Counted from the first letter of the stretch, positions 9,201 to 17,942 are shown. The stretch: DNA of 32,857 nt from Verrucomicrobiota bacterium (GCA_008933055.1 WBXK01000008.1:1-32857), one strand, 5' to 3'. A program made the numbers and translations. Notes: a model not told the origin generated them from the sequence alone.

Positions 9201-11001
9201 TGAAGATCAGTTTCACGAACCCGTTCTGGAAACGGTCCAGCCCCGCAACGGTAGGATCGCCGAGGTGCGAATAGGTTTCAACTGCCAGCGCATAAAGCGC
9301 GAGGTCAACTGCGACGATGGCGACAACGATGGCGACGCGTCTGAACGCCTGGTAGTGCGTGGCGAGATACGCGGCAAGCAGTGCCATGCCGTAACCGACG
9401 CCGATGGACACAAGAACGTGCGATGCTGTGAAGAATACGCGGATCAGTTCGCGTGCCTGGCGATCCGGCGGCGGATTGAGCAGCAGCACGAGCATCGGTC
9501 CAAGGCACATGAAGATGGCGACGACGCCGATGAGCCAGTTGCGTTCGCGCTTCTGCATCTGCCTATAGAACAAGAACACGCCAACGGCGATTAGAATGCA
9601 GACGAGATTGAATTCATTGTCCAATCCGTCGAGATACATCAACAACTGTTTGGTGTAAGTCCCGATGAAACTTGCGGTCTGCTCAAAGATGCCATCTCCG
9701 ATACCTTTGGTGGGGCTGATCTTTTCGTATTGGCCGCGAGTGAACGCGTGGATGAAACCCTCTACAGTGCGCGGATAACCCCATTGCATAGGCGGATTGC
9801 TCATGCCTGCGATGGCCATGTAAAGGTAGAACGACATGCCGATCATGAAGGCGACGCCTGTCCAGATGACAGCGAGACCGTCGTTGGATCGACGTTCTTT
9901 GTTCACGAACATCGAGTCGTAGGCTTGGTAGAGACGGACGCCGACAAATGCGACCAGTGCGAAAAGCGCATACATCTTCATCTGCGACAATGTCTCAGCA
10001 GCCTGCGCTGCTTCCATCGGATTGGTCGGAACCTTCATCTGTAATTTGGTGACGAGGAATAGTAACGCCCCGATCCCCACCGCTGGGCCTCCGATGTAAG
10101 CTGTGGTCTTTTGATTTTCCCGCAAAGTGAGCCACATCCAGGCTGCGGCGGAGCCGATACCGATGAAGTTGAAGATCACGAAAACGGGCATGTTGCTCGC
10201 AAGCAGCGACAGATTCATCGCCAATGCTCCGAGATAGATCACGACGTTCCAGAAGAGGAATTCTTTTCCGAGACGCGGCTTGACCATCACGATCAAGACT
10301 TCAAGCCCCATCGCTATGGGCAGGAGGGATTGGTGGTTGTTCACGCAGATGCCATACATGAAAAATGCGAGGTAGAGATAACGGTTCTGGTGCGGCGCAT
10401 AAACCCAGCGCAGCAGGAACAGCATCACGCCCATCAACGACAACACGCTGAACGCATACACTTCCACGATGACGGATTGGCTCCACATGTAGCCGTTGAA
10501 GCCGAGCAGCAGGCCCGCCACGAAGCCAGACACGATGCAGATGGCGTTCTCCCATTTACCCGCGATCTGTTTCAGATCCGCCATGCCTTCCATCAACATA
10601 CTGCTGCCGCGAGAGACGAGCAGGCCAAGCAGTCCGCACGCGATGGCGCCCGCCGTGGCTTCACCCAGCGCGACGCGCCAAGCGATATTGCCGATGGGGA
10701 GGAAGTGAGCCCACAGCCAAGTGTAAATGGTCCACACGGGATAACCCGGAGGATGCGGAATGCCTGCATACATGGAAGCCACGGCGAGTTCACCGGAGTC
10801 TTCCAATCCGAGATCTGGTGCGAGTGTCCAGAAATAACCTGCCCAGACACAAAGCGTGGTGATGAGAAACGCCATCCAATCAATCCGGCGGAACAGCGGA
10901 GGGGTGGGCGCGGGGAAGGCGTCGAGAACTTTGGTTGCCGGCGGAGTGGCTTCCGGAGATTTTGTTTTGGCGGTAGCCGCTTTTGTATTGTCCATGCTCA
11001 T
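6217..11001 (-). CDS. Giant DUF2723 (GT-C-like) membrane protein with C-terminal TPRs
   Basis: The 1594-aa product begins with a Pro/Ala/Lys-rich tail (1-40), followed by a polytopic region with the DUF2723 signature APDLGLEDSGEL (61-72) and GIPHPPGYPVW (80-90). DUF2723 belongs to the GT-C/protein O-mannosyltransferase-like fold (TMEM260 relatives), in which the acidic pair in the first loop is thought to be catalytic. A second set of helices spans about 570-830. A long soluble segment (about 830-1430) contains PEMTRDAILYGGTDPGRF, and TPR-like helices such as NPENLSAAFNLGIYHLQSQQ lie around 1440-1590. The likely role is transfer of a lipid-linked sugar to exported proteins or a related envelope glycan function; the substrate is unknown. 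It starts 6 bp after the small membrane protein gene, so it shares a transcript with that gene and the sigma factor. Confidence 0.85.
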   Translation of the reverse strand: MSMDNTKAATAKTKSPEATPPATKVLDAFPAPTPPLFRRIDWMAFLITTLCVWAGYFWTLAPDLGLEDSGELAVASMYAGIPHPPGYPVWTIYTWLWAHFLPIGNIAWRVALGEATAGAIACGLLGLLVSRGSSMLMEGMADLKQIAGKWENAICIVSGFVAGLLLGFNGYMWSQSVIVEVYAFSVLSLMGVMLFLLRWVYAPHQNRYLYLAFFMYGICVNNHQSLLPIAMGLEVLIVMVKPRLGKEFLFWNVVIYLGALAMNLSLLASNMPVFVIFNFIGIGSAAAWMWLTLRENQKTTAYIGGPAVGIGALLFLVTKLQMKVPTNPMEAAQAAETLSQMKMYALFALVAFVGVRLYQAYDSMFVNKERRSNDGLAVIWTGVAFMIGMSFYLYMAIAGMSNPPMQWGYPRTVEGFIHAFTRGQYEKISPTKGIGDGIFEQTASFIGTYTKQLLMYLDGLDNEFNLVCILIAVGVFLFYRQMQKRERNWLIGVVAIFMCLGPMLVLLLNPPPDRQARELIRVFFTASHVLVSIGVGYGMALLAAYLATHYQAFRRVAIVVAIVAVDLALYALAVETYSHLGDPTVAGLDRFQNGFVKLIFIGLTATSLVLATLQLMRMSESSKSSFKPALAFTGIGLICLLITVVLFSAVPLDKAQLKLGLLEKLSIMIPANAEIGTDGPAMIGFAKLISVLIAAICVYLSNRNDAPSDRKVFRFIGGTVMAISFFMTLIILMGDKYGIGGIGHFFSTLLVSFEPGQFAMPVLANLLLLGLTVVFLIALLLWRTRAPLVITLAIFATVPLQSYMAHWADNEQRGHLFGYWFGHDMFSPPFNNKDGKPIYPEMTRDAILYGGTDPGRFCPTYTIFCESFIPPECKPRDPKFDRRDVYIITQNALADGTYLNYIRAHYNRSAQKIRGLDTPFFEGAVLKMGENFGKEDDVRGPVKNKLAGFADMMRPLDKFFTGVGESIEKDRRAGSSFFTDADFLDVKTFAGKLLDGSSGLAKQLAGELSAETRTLLSGGNESALKRALVKDLNRILEKGLYDDKAMATNVAARWKTTFELEAYYDEKQRSGQLGPLAMQRLVSQENIVKQRLDRIQADLEKQAKAVQQKLTEAGVNVTPELAAFILETPTSSTRIRLNRQIIEGAFPKEIAISKGGVYPDREMQIASPQDSQVCFQEYLADAQARLQRNQLRPGEDVKIIDNRVQVSGQVAVMAINGLLTKVMFDKNPNNEFFVEESFPLEWMYPHLTPFGVIMKINRKPLTTFTEDIYERDHEFWSQFSERLIGNWINYDTQVKEIVSFVEKVYLRHNWGGLTDGQKKFARDDNGQKAFSKLRSSIGGVYAWRLSPSCPPEFAPKTPAEKLRLYKEADFTFRQAFAFCPYSPEALFRYVQLLIQPPSGIAPRLDDAMLIAQTAQKLDPYNGQIAGLIGNLESYKKQMGQFGSLQKLEEDVRKNPENLSAAFNLGIYHLQSQQFEQGYAVMDRIITNPKVDLQMLANIIDIYKQLNNFPKVETGLTRITQLQPSSPEAWYDLAAIRTTTLKYADGLLAVSNAIKLSDARRATNPAAKDITAFAKNDPYIAPLRAMPEFQKLISQ

Positions 11002-11007
11002 TATAAA

Positions 11008-11385
11008 TCAGTTGCCAATTTTGGGCTTAAAGGAGCGCACACTAGACCGGGAATCCCCCCTGTTTGTCCATCCAAAAGTGTCCAGCCGGTTGGCTGTGGG
11101 TTGGAAGCTCGTCGCTAGATACGGGGCGTAATTCTGATTGCTCAAGCTCATAGTAATAGCGGTCGTTTGCGGCTCGCTATCGTTCAAGATCGGTTGTTCC
11201 AATTGACGCCACAGCGAAACGGAGACCATCAGACACGCCATCGTCGGCGTGAGAATCCTCGCCAGTCTCGGAAGCGTGACACTGAAACGTTGCCGCGCGC
11301 CAAAGAGCCTTCGCTCAACTTTCGGCGATGGGCTTCGTGGTTTCCAGGAACGCAACTGTTCCTCCAAAGTATTCATTTGTTTCAT
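11008..11385 (-). CDS. Small single-helix membrane protein, possible anti-sigma-like partner
   Basis: The 125-aa protein has a basic N-terminal third, one predicted membrane helix (about residues 40-58, LARILTPTMACLMVSVSLW) and a polar tail. I recognise no conserved zinc-binding anti-sigma (ZAS) motif. Its position directly after an ECF sigma gene, with a cytoplasmic N-terminal region and a single helix, fits a short anti-sigma or sigma-coupled membrane protein, but this is inference from context. The ATG at 11385 is well supported by a strong ribosome-binding site 5 bases upstream. In the readthrough frame of the sigma gene the two genes overlap by about 70 bp. Confidence 0.6.
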   Translation of the reverse strand: MKQMNTLEEQLRSWKPRSPSPKVERRLFGARQRFSVTLPRLARILTPTMACLMVSVSLWRQLEQPILNDSEPQTTAITMSLSNQNYAPYLATSFQPTANRLDTFGWTNRGDSRSSVRSFKPKIGN

Positions 11386-11866
11386 GCGATTCTCCTTTCA
11401 TGCAGGCCCGGAGTTTCTCCGGACCGTAGCGATAACGCCCCGCCGCTGTGTGCGGCTAGACTTCCAGCAATTTACCGATCTCCTCGAACGTGTAATCATG
11501 CCAGAGCTTTAGCACGATCACTTCGCGTTGCGGCAAGGCAAGTTCGCTCAGGCAACGCATGGCTGCGCTTTCGTTAGCGGATTCATCCGAGGCGCGCTCG
11601 AACCAGCGACTCGACTCATATTCCCGCGTCACGCGCCGCCACAACTTGCGTTTGTGATTCAATGCTTTATTGCGAAAACTCCGCACGCAGTAGTGCTCAG
11701 GCCGCTCCAGAGACCCCGACATCTGGATCAGGCGGAGGAAAGTTTCCTGCACTATATCTTCAGCTTCCGCGTGGGAAAGTCCCAGTGCGCGACCGTAAAG
11801 AACCAGCTCAGTCGCCTTCGAGTGATATAGTTTTTCGCACCACGCCGGTGTCTGTCCGTTATTCAC
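11315..11866 (-). pseudogene. ECF-type sigma-70 factor interrupted by an amber codon in region 4
   Basis: The frame starts at a GTG (11866) and encodes region 2 (YGRALGLSHAEAEDIVQETF, about residues 24-43, with the DIVQETF -10-recognition helix) and the start of region 4 (LPQREVIVLKLWHDYTFEEI, about 113-132). It stops at TAG 11456-11458 after 136 codons, in the middle of the region 4 helix-turn-helix. The frame directly past the TAG reads PHTAAGRYRYGPEKLRA, the expected recognition helix (family pattern S-P-x-T-V/A-x-S-R-x-x-x-A/G-L-x-K-L-R), and runs 46 codons to TGA at 11315-11317. The TAG therefore replaces the usual serine (TCG to TAG, one base). Without readthrough the product would lack -35 recognition. 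It could be a pseudogene, a suppressed amber or a sequencing error. Confidence 0.75.
11391..11398 (-). promoter_or_regulatory. Strong Shine-Dalgarno site for the 125-aa membrane protein
   Basis: Reading on the minus strand, AAAGGAGA ends 5 bases before the ATG at 11385. It is one of the few clear Shine-Dalgarno sequences in the window and fixes this start. It lies inside the readthrough frame of the sigma factor gene. Confidence 0.6.
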
Positions 11867-11917
11867 TTCACTTCATAGACACCTAACCCGGCGGATTTGT
11901 ATTTATTTTTTGCAAGC

Positions 11918-12339
11918 AGTCAGGTTATCTCGGCGTTCGCTCCGACGCGCGCTGCGTTTCCAGGCATGATCTAACGAAAGCGGGGGATTGTTGTGTTTAC
12001 GGCTTCCATGACTTCGCTGTTCGTTATCCCATCGCCACGAAGTATTCGGCGGCAAAGTTGGCTTATTTAGGGGCGGTGCGTTCTTTGGCGACGGAAGTTT
12101 CGCAACACGGCGTGCGGGTGAACGCCGTCGTGCCTGGTTAGCTTGAGTCCAATATGATGCGGAAGGCAATGGACAACGATTCTGCGCGTAAGGCCAAGAT
12201 TCTCGGTTGCACGCCGATGAATTATTTTGGTAACGCGGAGGATATCGGCTGGGCTGCCACGTGTCTCTGTTCGCTAGCAGGACAGTTTGTGACGGGAGTT
12301 GTGTCGCCGGTGGATGGCGGTTCGAGCGTCGGGTTCTGA
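11918..12339 (+). pseudogene. Truncated, decayed short-chain dehydrogenase (SDR)
   Basis: The C-terminal half of a classical SDR can be read in two frames. Frame 1 (11918-11998) gives AAFPGM, then TAA at 11972-11974, then RKRGIVVF. After a frameshift near 11999 the second frame gives GFHDFAVRYPIATKYSAAK, containing the catalytic YxxxK motif (Tyr codon 12043-12045), then VRSLATEVSQHGVRVNAVVPG, TAG at 12139-12141, and the usual SDR ending VTGVVSPVDGG up to TGA 12337-12339. The N-terminal Rossmann half with TGxxxGIG is absent; the sigma factor gene lies there on the other strand. Two stops, one frameshift and a missing half make it non-functional. It abuts the 3' end of the radical SAM gene. Confidence 0.85.
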
Positions 12340-13881
12340 TCAATGAGGAAGTGAATTTGGTGGCGCTGCATGGCGCGACTGGCGTTTTAGTGAAGATCGC
12401 TTTCCCTGCGGCGTGTCGTGGATGCTGTCCGGGATAAACTCGCGGAGGAATGGTGGCTTCTCTTTGCGTCCGGCGCGTTGAACATCGTGCCACAATGTTT
12501 CGGCAACCTTCTGCGCTATCAGTTTTTTTTCTTTTGTAAGATAGACGAACAAGAATTCCATTAATCGAGCTAGTGCGATGCTATCAGTGCGGTTGATCGC
12601 TGCGTGCAGCCAATCGCTCCAGCGCAGAAATGATTCAAATGGCGACCCGCCTCCGATCCAGAGTAATTGTGTGGTCTCAAAAAAATTCCCACTGTTACCC
12701 ACGAGATCCCAATAGCGCGCGAAGCGGCGCAGTCGCTGCATCGTGGCGAAATCGATAAGTTTAGTCTGAAGAATTTCGTAGGGCGGATGTGCGGCGTAGG
12801 TCATCTGCCATTCCGCGTCGTGTCGAACGATGGGCGTGCCGCGAAGTCGTTTGAGGATGCCGACCTGAATCTCCTGCGGTCGCAGCGCGATGAGTTTATC
12901 AAAGCCCGAGCCGAAGCTCGCGATGTCCTCGCCCGGCAATCCGACGATGAGATCGGCGTGAACGTGAACTCCCGTTTGACCGCGCAGCCAGTTTAGGTTG
13001 TCGTTGAGCTTCGCGTAATCTTGTTTGCGACTGATTAGTTTGCCGACGACGGGGTTGAAAGTCTGGATGCCGACCTCGAACTGAACTGAACCCGCTGGAA
13101 ACTTGGCGATGGTTTCGCGTAACGCCTCCGGCAAGCGATCAGGGATCATCTCGAAATGATAAAAGTTTGCAGGACGATGACGCGCGAGAAAGAATTCCAA
13201 AATCGTGCGGCTTGTGTTGAGGTTCAGATTGAACGTGCGATCTACAAACTTGAATTGCCGCACCCCACGATCCATTAGCTTTTGCATCTCGCTGAGAAAC
13301 AGATCGAGATTCATTGCGCGTACGGGGACATCAAGTGATGATAAGCAAAACTCACAACTGAATGGACAGCCGCGTGAGGCTTCGACGTAGATGACCCGAT
13401 GCGCGATGTCTTTTGCGTCGTAAAACTCATAGGGAAGGGCAAGGCGAGAGAATTCAGGCAACTCAGAAGCAATGATTTTTGGTGGAGACTTGCCGGCCAA
13501 AATTTGCCTGCACACGTCTGCAAACTTCAAGTCTGCTTCGCCCGTGATGACGTGGTCTGCGATACGCACGATCTCTTGTTGCGCTGTTTCATAGCTTACC
13601 TCCGGTCCTCCGAGGACGACAATGATTTCTGGGTGGATGCGTTTTATAGCGGCTACCACTTCGGTAGTTTCAGTGACGTTCCAGATATAAACGCCGAGTC
13701 CAAGGATGCGAGGCTTCTGCGCGAGTAAAACCTCTGCGATGTCTAGTGGACGTTGATTGATGTCGAACTCCAGCAAGGTGGCGTGCGGTTTCAAGTCGCC
13801 AAGGTTTGCCATGAGATAACGCAATCCAAACGACGCATGAATATATTTCGCGTTGAGCGTAGCGAGGACAATGTCAGACAT
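12340..13881 (-). CDS. B12-binding-domain radical SAM protein (DUF4080 family)
   Basis: From the chosen ATG at 13881 the protein is 513 aa. It has an N-terminal cobalamin-binding-like Rossmann domain (MSDIVLATLNAKY, then ILGLGVYIWN about 59-68, and VVLGGPEVSYE about 88-98). The radical SAM core follows, with the 4Fe-4S motif CPFSCEFC (Cys172, 176, 179) and IQTFNP and GLPGED further on. A C-terminal DUF4080-like helical region completes it. The family is common in anaerobes and soil bacteria, and its substrate is unknown. The frame is open further upstream to 13962, but the MSDIVLATLNAKY start matches the family and leaves a 106-bp divergent spacer to the M20 peptidase. No Shine-Dalgarno site is visible. 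Confidence 0.85.
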   Translation of the reverse strand: MSDIVLATLNAKYIHASFGLRYLMANLGDLKPHATLLEFDINQRPLDIAEVLLAQKPRILGLGVYIWNVTETTEVVAAIKRIHPEIIVVLGGPEVSYETAQQEIVRIADHVITGEADLKFADVCRQILAGKSPPKIIASELPEFSRLALPYEFYDAKDIAHRVIYVEASRGCPFSCEFCLSSLDVPVRAMNLDLFLSEMQKLMDRGVRQFKFVDRTFNLNLNTSRTILEFFLARHRPANFYHFEMIPDRLPEALRETIAKFPAGSVQFEVGIQTFNPVVGKLISRKQDYAKLNDNLNWLRGQTGVHVHADLIVGLPGEDIASFGSGFDKLIALRPQEIQVGILKRLRGTPIVRHDAEWQMTYAAHPPYEILQTKLIDFATMQRLRRFARYWDLVGNSGNFFETTQLLWIGGGSPFESFLRWSDWLHAAINRTDSIALARLMEFLFVYLTKEKKLIAQKVAETLWHDVQRAGRKEKPPFLREFIPDSIHDTPQGKRSSLKRQSRHAAPPNSLPH

Positions 13882-13987
13882 CGCCGTGAGTTTATCAGGC
13901 ATTCGGCAGCGCGCAACGTTCGCAGTGTCCAAAACAAATTTCTCTGCCTCGACTGTTTCCAATCAGTTTACTAAACTGCCACCTAGC

Positions 13988-15118
13988 ATGACGAACACCA
14001 CCAAACTTCTGTCCGAGCTTATCGCGTTGCCGAGTGTGAACAGTTCATTCCTCCCCGCGAATCATCCGCACGCAGGGGAAGCACGTGTAGCGGATTACCT
14101 CGCCGCGCACGCCAAACGAGCGGGTTTAGATGCCGAGTTTCAGAGTGTTCTACCCGATCGGCAAAATATTCTCGTGCGACTTAAACCTGCGGGAAAAGTT
14201 CGGCGAACCATCCTGCTCGCCCCGCATCTCGACACGGTGAATGTGGTCAGCGACACGCAATTTAAACCAGTGATAAGGAGCGGTCGGCTTTACGGTCGTG
14301 GCGCCTGCGACACAAAGGGTTCTGTCGCGGTGATGTTCGGGGCGCTGTGCGATTTGGCGGCGCTGATGAATCGCCCACGCGATACAGAGATTGTTTTTAT
14401 TGGGCTCGTGGACGAAGAGCATGGGCAGAGTGGTTCGCGCTTTCTGGCGAAGAAGAAATTCAAAGCTGATCTTGCCATCGTCGGCGAGCCGACGCGGTTA
14501 GTTCTTGCAACAGCGCACAAAGGCAGCGTGTGGTTGGAAGTTGAGACCCGTGGTCGTGCCGCGCACGGTGCGACACCTTGGTTTGGTCAGAACGCCGTGC
14601 ATTTGATGGCTCGTGTTGTTGAGGCACTGGAGACGGATTACGTCGCAAGCTTGAAGAAAAAGATTCATCCGCTGCTGGGCTTTGGCACTCTGAACGTCGG
14701 GACGATCTGTGGAGGAACGCAACCAAACATCGTGCCGGACAGTTGCGTCATCGGCGTGGATCGCCGCACGTTGCCGGGGGAATCCGAGTCGGCAACGCGT
14801 CTCGCGATGAGTGCGTTCCTGAAATCGCGGAAGTTGAACGCCACAGTAAAAAACGTGAAGTTCAGTCCATGCCCGGCGTTGGAGACGAGCGAGAATTTAC
14901 CCCTAGTTAAACAGTTTCTTGGGAGCATCAGTCAGAAGCGAGTGAGCGGATTACACTATTTCTGCGATGCCGCAGTGCTGGGGAGCAGCGGGATTCCGAG
15001 CGTGGTCTTCGGTCCGGGCGACATTGCACAGGCGCATACCGCAGATGAGTGGATTGAGATTTCTCAATTGGAACAGGGTAGGGCGATGTTGTTGAACTTC
15101 TTGAAATCGCTTCCTTGA
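13988..15118 (+). CDS. M20 family metallopeptidase (ArgE/DapE-like deacylase)
   Basis: A 376-aa cytoplasmic dinuclear zinc amidohydrolase of the ArgE/DapE/carboxypeptidase G2 class. Metal-site motifs in order: PHLDTVN (His/Asp), GRGACDTKGSVAVM (bridging Asp), GLVDEEHGQSGS (catalytic Glu and ligand Glu), GEPTRLV, the lid-domain motif RGRAAHGATP, and QAHTADEWIEI near the end with the last His ligand. These allow acetylornithine deacetylase or succinyl-diaminopimelate desuccinylase activity, and I cannot separate the two. The ATG at 13988 is chosen because the upstream frame overlaps the divergent radical SAM gene and has low-quality sequence. The flippase gene follows 30 bp later. Confidence 0.88.
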   Translation: MTNTTKLLSELIALPSVNSSFLPANHPHAGEARVADYLAAHAKRAGLDAEFQSVLPDRQNILVRLKPAGKVRRTILLAPHLDTVNVVSDTQFKPVIRSGRLYGRGACDTKGSVAVMFGALCDLAALMNRPRDTEIVFIGLVDEEHGQSGSRFLAKKKFKADLAIVGEPTRLVLATAHKGSVWLEVETRGRAAHGATPWFGQNAVHLMARVVEALETDYVASLKKKIHPLLGFGTLNVGTICGGTQPNIVPDSCVIGVDRRTLPGESESATRLAMSAFLKSRKLNATVKNVKFSPCPALETSENLPLVKQFLGSISQKRVSGLHYFCDAAVLGSSGIPSVVFGPGDIAQAHTADEWIEISQLEQGRAMLLNFLKSLP

Positions 15119-15148
15119 ACCGAATCAGTTGCGTATTGTCCAATACCC

Positions 15149-16438
15149 ATGGGTTCAGAAACTACGCAAAATAAGTCAGTGCCAGCAACAGAAGCGCGTG
15201 CGAATTTTTTTCGGCAGAGCGGTTGGTTGATGATCGCCAACATCGCAGGCGGCGCGCTGATGTGGGGATTGCACTTTCTAGCCAAGCGACTCAAGGATGG
15301 TGAATACGGGACCTTCGGCGCCTTGCTCACAGTGGTGATGGTGCTGCCGTTGATGCCTCTGCAGATGGTCTTTGCACAACAAACCGCCAGAGCTTTAGCC
15401 ACGGGTAGGGAGCGTCAGCTCGCTGGAATGATTCGCATGATGTGGTTGGGAACTTTTGTGATTTGGTTATTTGCGATGGTTTTTGTTTTCTTTCAGCAGG
15501 ATAATATTCTGCGTTCGCTTCAAATCAAGGATTCGGTCGGGCTTTGGATTACCTTGGTCGCCTGTCTTTTCGCCGCATGGCTTCCACTTTTCAGCGGTGT
15601 CTTGCAAGGGCAACAAAACTTTCTCTGGCTCGGTTGGAGTATGATGTTGAATGGCTTAGGGCGAATCGGGATCGCCGTGGCCGCAGTTGTTTTGGTCGGC
15701 GGATACGCTGCGGGACTGTTGTCGGGCGTTTTGATGGGCTTGATCGTCGGTTCAGCCGTCGCCATCTGGCAAACATCTTCGCTGTGGAGGTTGCCTTCAG
15801 AGAAATTTGATACGAGCAGCTTGATGCGGCAGGTGACGCCGTTGTTGATCGGTTTCGCTGCGTTTCAATTTCTGTTTACAGCAGATACAATGTTTGCCAA
15901 GTCTTACTTCACAGCAGAACAAAGCGACGCTTACGTTGGCGCGGGGACTTTGTCTCGCGCATTGATCTGGGTGGTGGGGCCTCTGGCGGCGGTCATGTTC
16001 CCTCGCATTGTTCAAAGCGCGGCCAAGTTGGAAAAATCAAATCTCATGCGCACCGTCCTGATCGGCACCTTTGTAATCGCCATAATTGGGGCATCTGGGC
16101 TTGTTGTCGTGGGGCCGTTCGTGATCAAAATCATCTATCCTAAGTACTCATCTCAAGTTATTGAGATAATCCCGTGGTATGCTTTTACCATGGTGCCGCT
16201 AGCATTGGGCAATGTGCTGCTGAACAATCTTCTCGCGAAAGGCTCGTTCCGCATCGTGCCGCTGCTGGTTTTGCTGGCCTTGGGATACGGGTTTGCATTG
16301 ACCCGATTTCACGACAGCCCGATTACCGTGCTGAAAACCTTGTGCGCCTTCAACGTGCTGCTCCTCGCAGCAAGCGCGTGGTTCACATGGCGTGATTCAA
16401 TCACTCCCACTCAATCGTCCCAGGCGGCTTGCTCGTGA
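15149..16438 (+). CDS. Polysaccharide/lipid flippase-like membrane protein (MOP superfamily)
   Basis: A 429-aa polytopic protein with about 12 hydrophobic helices and short loops, like oligosaccharide flippases (Wzx/RfbX type). Helices are recognisable at [20 protein letters not shown] (about 25-44), through [28 protein letters not shown]-type repeats in the middle, and [19 protein letters not shown] near 320. The likely role is to move a lipid-linked glycan across the inner membrane. No glycosyltransferase cluster surrounds it, so the substrate is unknown. Its last 38 bp overlap the 3' end of guaA on the other strand. Confidence is high for a MOP-type transporter and low for its cargo. Confidence 0.78.
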   Translation: MGSETTQNKSVPATEARANFFRQSGWLMIANIAGGALMWGLHFLAKRLKDGEYGTFGALLTVVMVLPLMPLQMVFAQQTARALATGRERQLAGMIRMMWLGTFVIWLFAMVFVFFQQDNILRSLQIKDSVGLWITLVACLFAAWLPLFSGVLQGQQNFLWLGWSMMLNGLGRIGIAVAAVVLVGGYAAGLLSGVLMGLIVGSAVAIWQTSSLWRLPSEKFDTSSLMRQVTPLLIGFAAFQFLFTADTMFAKSYFTAEQSDAYVGAGTLSRALIWVVGPLAAVMFPRIVQSAAKLEKSNLMRTVLIGTFVIAIIGASGLVVVGPFVIKIIYPKYSSQVIEIIPWYAFTMVPLALGNVLLNNLLAKGSFRIVPLLVLLALGYGFALTRFHDSPITVLKTLCAFNVLLLAASAWFTWRDSITPTQSSQAACS

Positions 16439-17942
16439 TGTCGAATACGCAACGGTTTACGCCCTTCACTTCGTTGATGATTCGGCTCGCGAGTTTTTCC
16501 AGCAGATCGTAGGGCAACTTAACCCAATCAGCCGTCATGCCGTCCTGCGATTCCACGGCGCGGATCGCGATGGTGAAATCATAAGTCCGCTCGTCACCCA
16601 TCACGCCAACGCTACGCACGGGTAGCAAGACTGCAAAGCTCTGCCAAATCTTATAGTAGAGACCGCACGCCTTCATTTCTTCGACGACGATGGCGTCGGC
16701 GTTACGCAAAATCTCACAACGCGCTGGGGTGACTTCACCGAGGATACGCACGCCGAGTCCAGGGCCGGGGAAGGGTTGTCGCCAGACGATTTCTTTCGGC
16801 ACGCCGAGTTCTTCACCGAGCAAACGCACTTCGTCCTTGAACAAACACTTCAACGGCTCGACGAGTTGGAACTTCATGTTCTTCGGCAATCCGCCGACGT
16901 TGTGATGGCTCTTAATCAGCGCAGCAGGATTACCAGCGATGGGCACAGACTCGATCACGTCGGGATAAAGCGTGCCTTGGGCGAGGAACTTGGCTTTTCC
17001 TGCCCGTTTGGTTGCAGCTTGGAAAACTTCGATGAACGTCTTGCCGATGATCTTGCGTTTCTTTTCCGGGTCGGTCACACCTTTGAGCTTTCGCAGAAAT
17101 AGCGCGGCAGAGTTCTCGTATTGCAACTTCACCTTGAAGTTGCGGCCAAATACTTCCTGCACGACTTCGGCTTCCCGCGCACGGAGAAGACCGTTATTGA
17201 CGAAGATACAGGTGAGTTGATTGCCGATGGCTTTATGCAATAACGCCGCCGCCACGCTGGAATCCACGCCGCCACTCAAGCCGAGGACAACGTGTTCCTT
17301 GCCGACTTGGGCGCGGATTTCTTCCACGGCCTGATCGATGTAACTCCGCATCGTCCAACTCTTTCCGCAACCGCAGACTCCGTGTACGAAGTTGGAATAC
17401 ACTTCACGCCCGCGCGGTGTGTGGACTACTTCCGGGTGGAATTGCAGACCAAAGAATCTCCGCTCACGATTCTCTATGGCTGCATACTCTGAGTTCTCTG
17501 TGGCTGCGACAGGTTTAAAACCATTCGGCAGTTTCGTGAGTTTGTCTCCATGCGAATTCCAGACTTGGAGTGACTTTGGCAACTTGGCGAACAATGCGCA
17601 CGAACCATCCTTCACCGTGAGCGTGCCTTTACCGTACTCACGCTTGAGGCCTTTCTCCACTTTGCCGCCGAGAAAATGCGCGAGCAATTGCACGCCGTAA
17701 CAGATTCCCAACACAGGCACGCCGAGATTAAAGATTTCCTTGTCTGGCAAGGGCGCATTCTTGGTATACACACTTGAGGGCCCGCCAGACAAAATGATGC
17801 CGCTGGGCTTCATTGCCGCAATTTCGGCGGCGGGCGTGTTGAAGTGCAGGATGGTGGAATAGACATTGCACTCGCGGATGCGGCGCGCGATGACTTGCGT
17901 GTATTGAGAACCAAAATCGAGGATGACAATTTGTTCGGTCAT
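16401..17942 (-). CDS. guaA: GMP synthase (glutamine-hydrolysing)
   Basis: Converts XMP to GMP using ATP and glutamine in purine synthesis. The 513-aa length is standard. The N-terminal class I glutamine amidotransferase domain has the nucleophile in GICYGVQLL (Cys81) and the His169/Glu171 pair in FHPEVVHT. The ATP pyrophosphatase domain has the PP-loop LSGGVDSS (222-229). The C-terminal dimerisation domain ends in the highly conserved PPGTIEWE. The ATG at 17942 gives the typical start [16 protein letters not shown]. The gene appears monocistronic; its 3' end overlaps the convergent flippase gene. Confidence 0.98.
   Translation of the reverse strand: MTEQIVILDFGSQYTQVIARRIRECNVYSTILHFNTPAAEIAAMKPSGIILSGGPSSVYTKNAPLPDKEIFNLGVPVLGICYGVQLLAHFLGGKVEKGLKREYGKGTLTVKDGSCALFAKLPKSLQVWNSHGDKLTKLPNGFKPVAATENSEYAAIENRERRFFGLQFHPEVVHTPRGREVYSNFVHGVCGCGKSWTMRSYIDQAVEEIRAQVGKEHVVLGLSGGVDSSVAAALLHKAIGNQLTCIFVNNGLLRAREAEVVQEVFGRNFKVKLQYENSAALFLRKLKGVTDPEKKRKIIGKTFIEVFQAATKRAGKAKFLAQGTLYPDVIESVPIAGNPAALIKSHHNVGGLPKNMKFQLVEPLKCLFKDEVRLLGEELGVPKEIVWRQPFPGPGLGVRILGEVTPARCEILRNADAIVVEEMKACGLYYKIWQSFAVLLPVRSVGVMGDERTYDFTIAIRAVESQDGMTADWVKLPYDLLEKLASRIINEVKGVNRCVFDITSKPPGTIEWE

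Noticed and set aside
10111-11118. 335-aa plus-strand open frame antisense to the DUF2723 gene
   Set aside because: His/Asp/Glu/Arg-rich composition typical of an antisense shadow. The minus-strand frame has clear membrane helices and DUF2723 motifs over 1594 codons.
12154-12339. 61-aa plus-strand ORF as an independent small gene
   Set aside because: It is the last part of the decayed SDR, continuous in frame with the YSAAK motif upstream of the TAG.
13853-13987. Upstream extension of the M20 peptidase start to 13853
   Set aside because: It would overlap the divergent radical SAM gene and adds a low-complexity, Ser-rich tail absent from the family.
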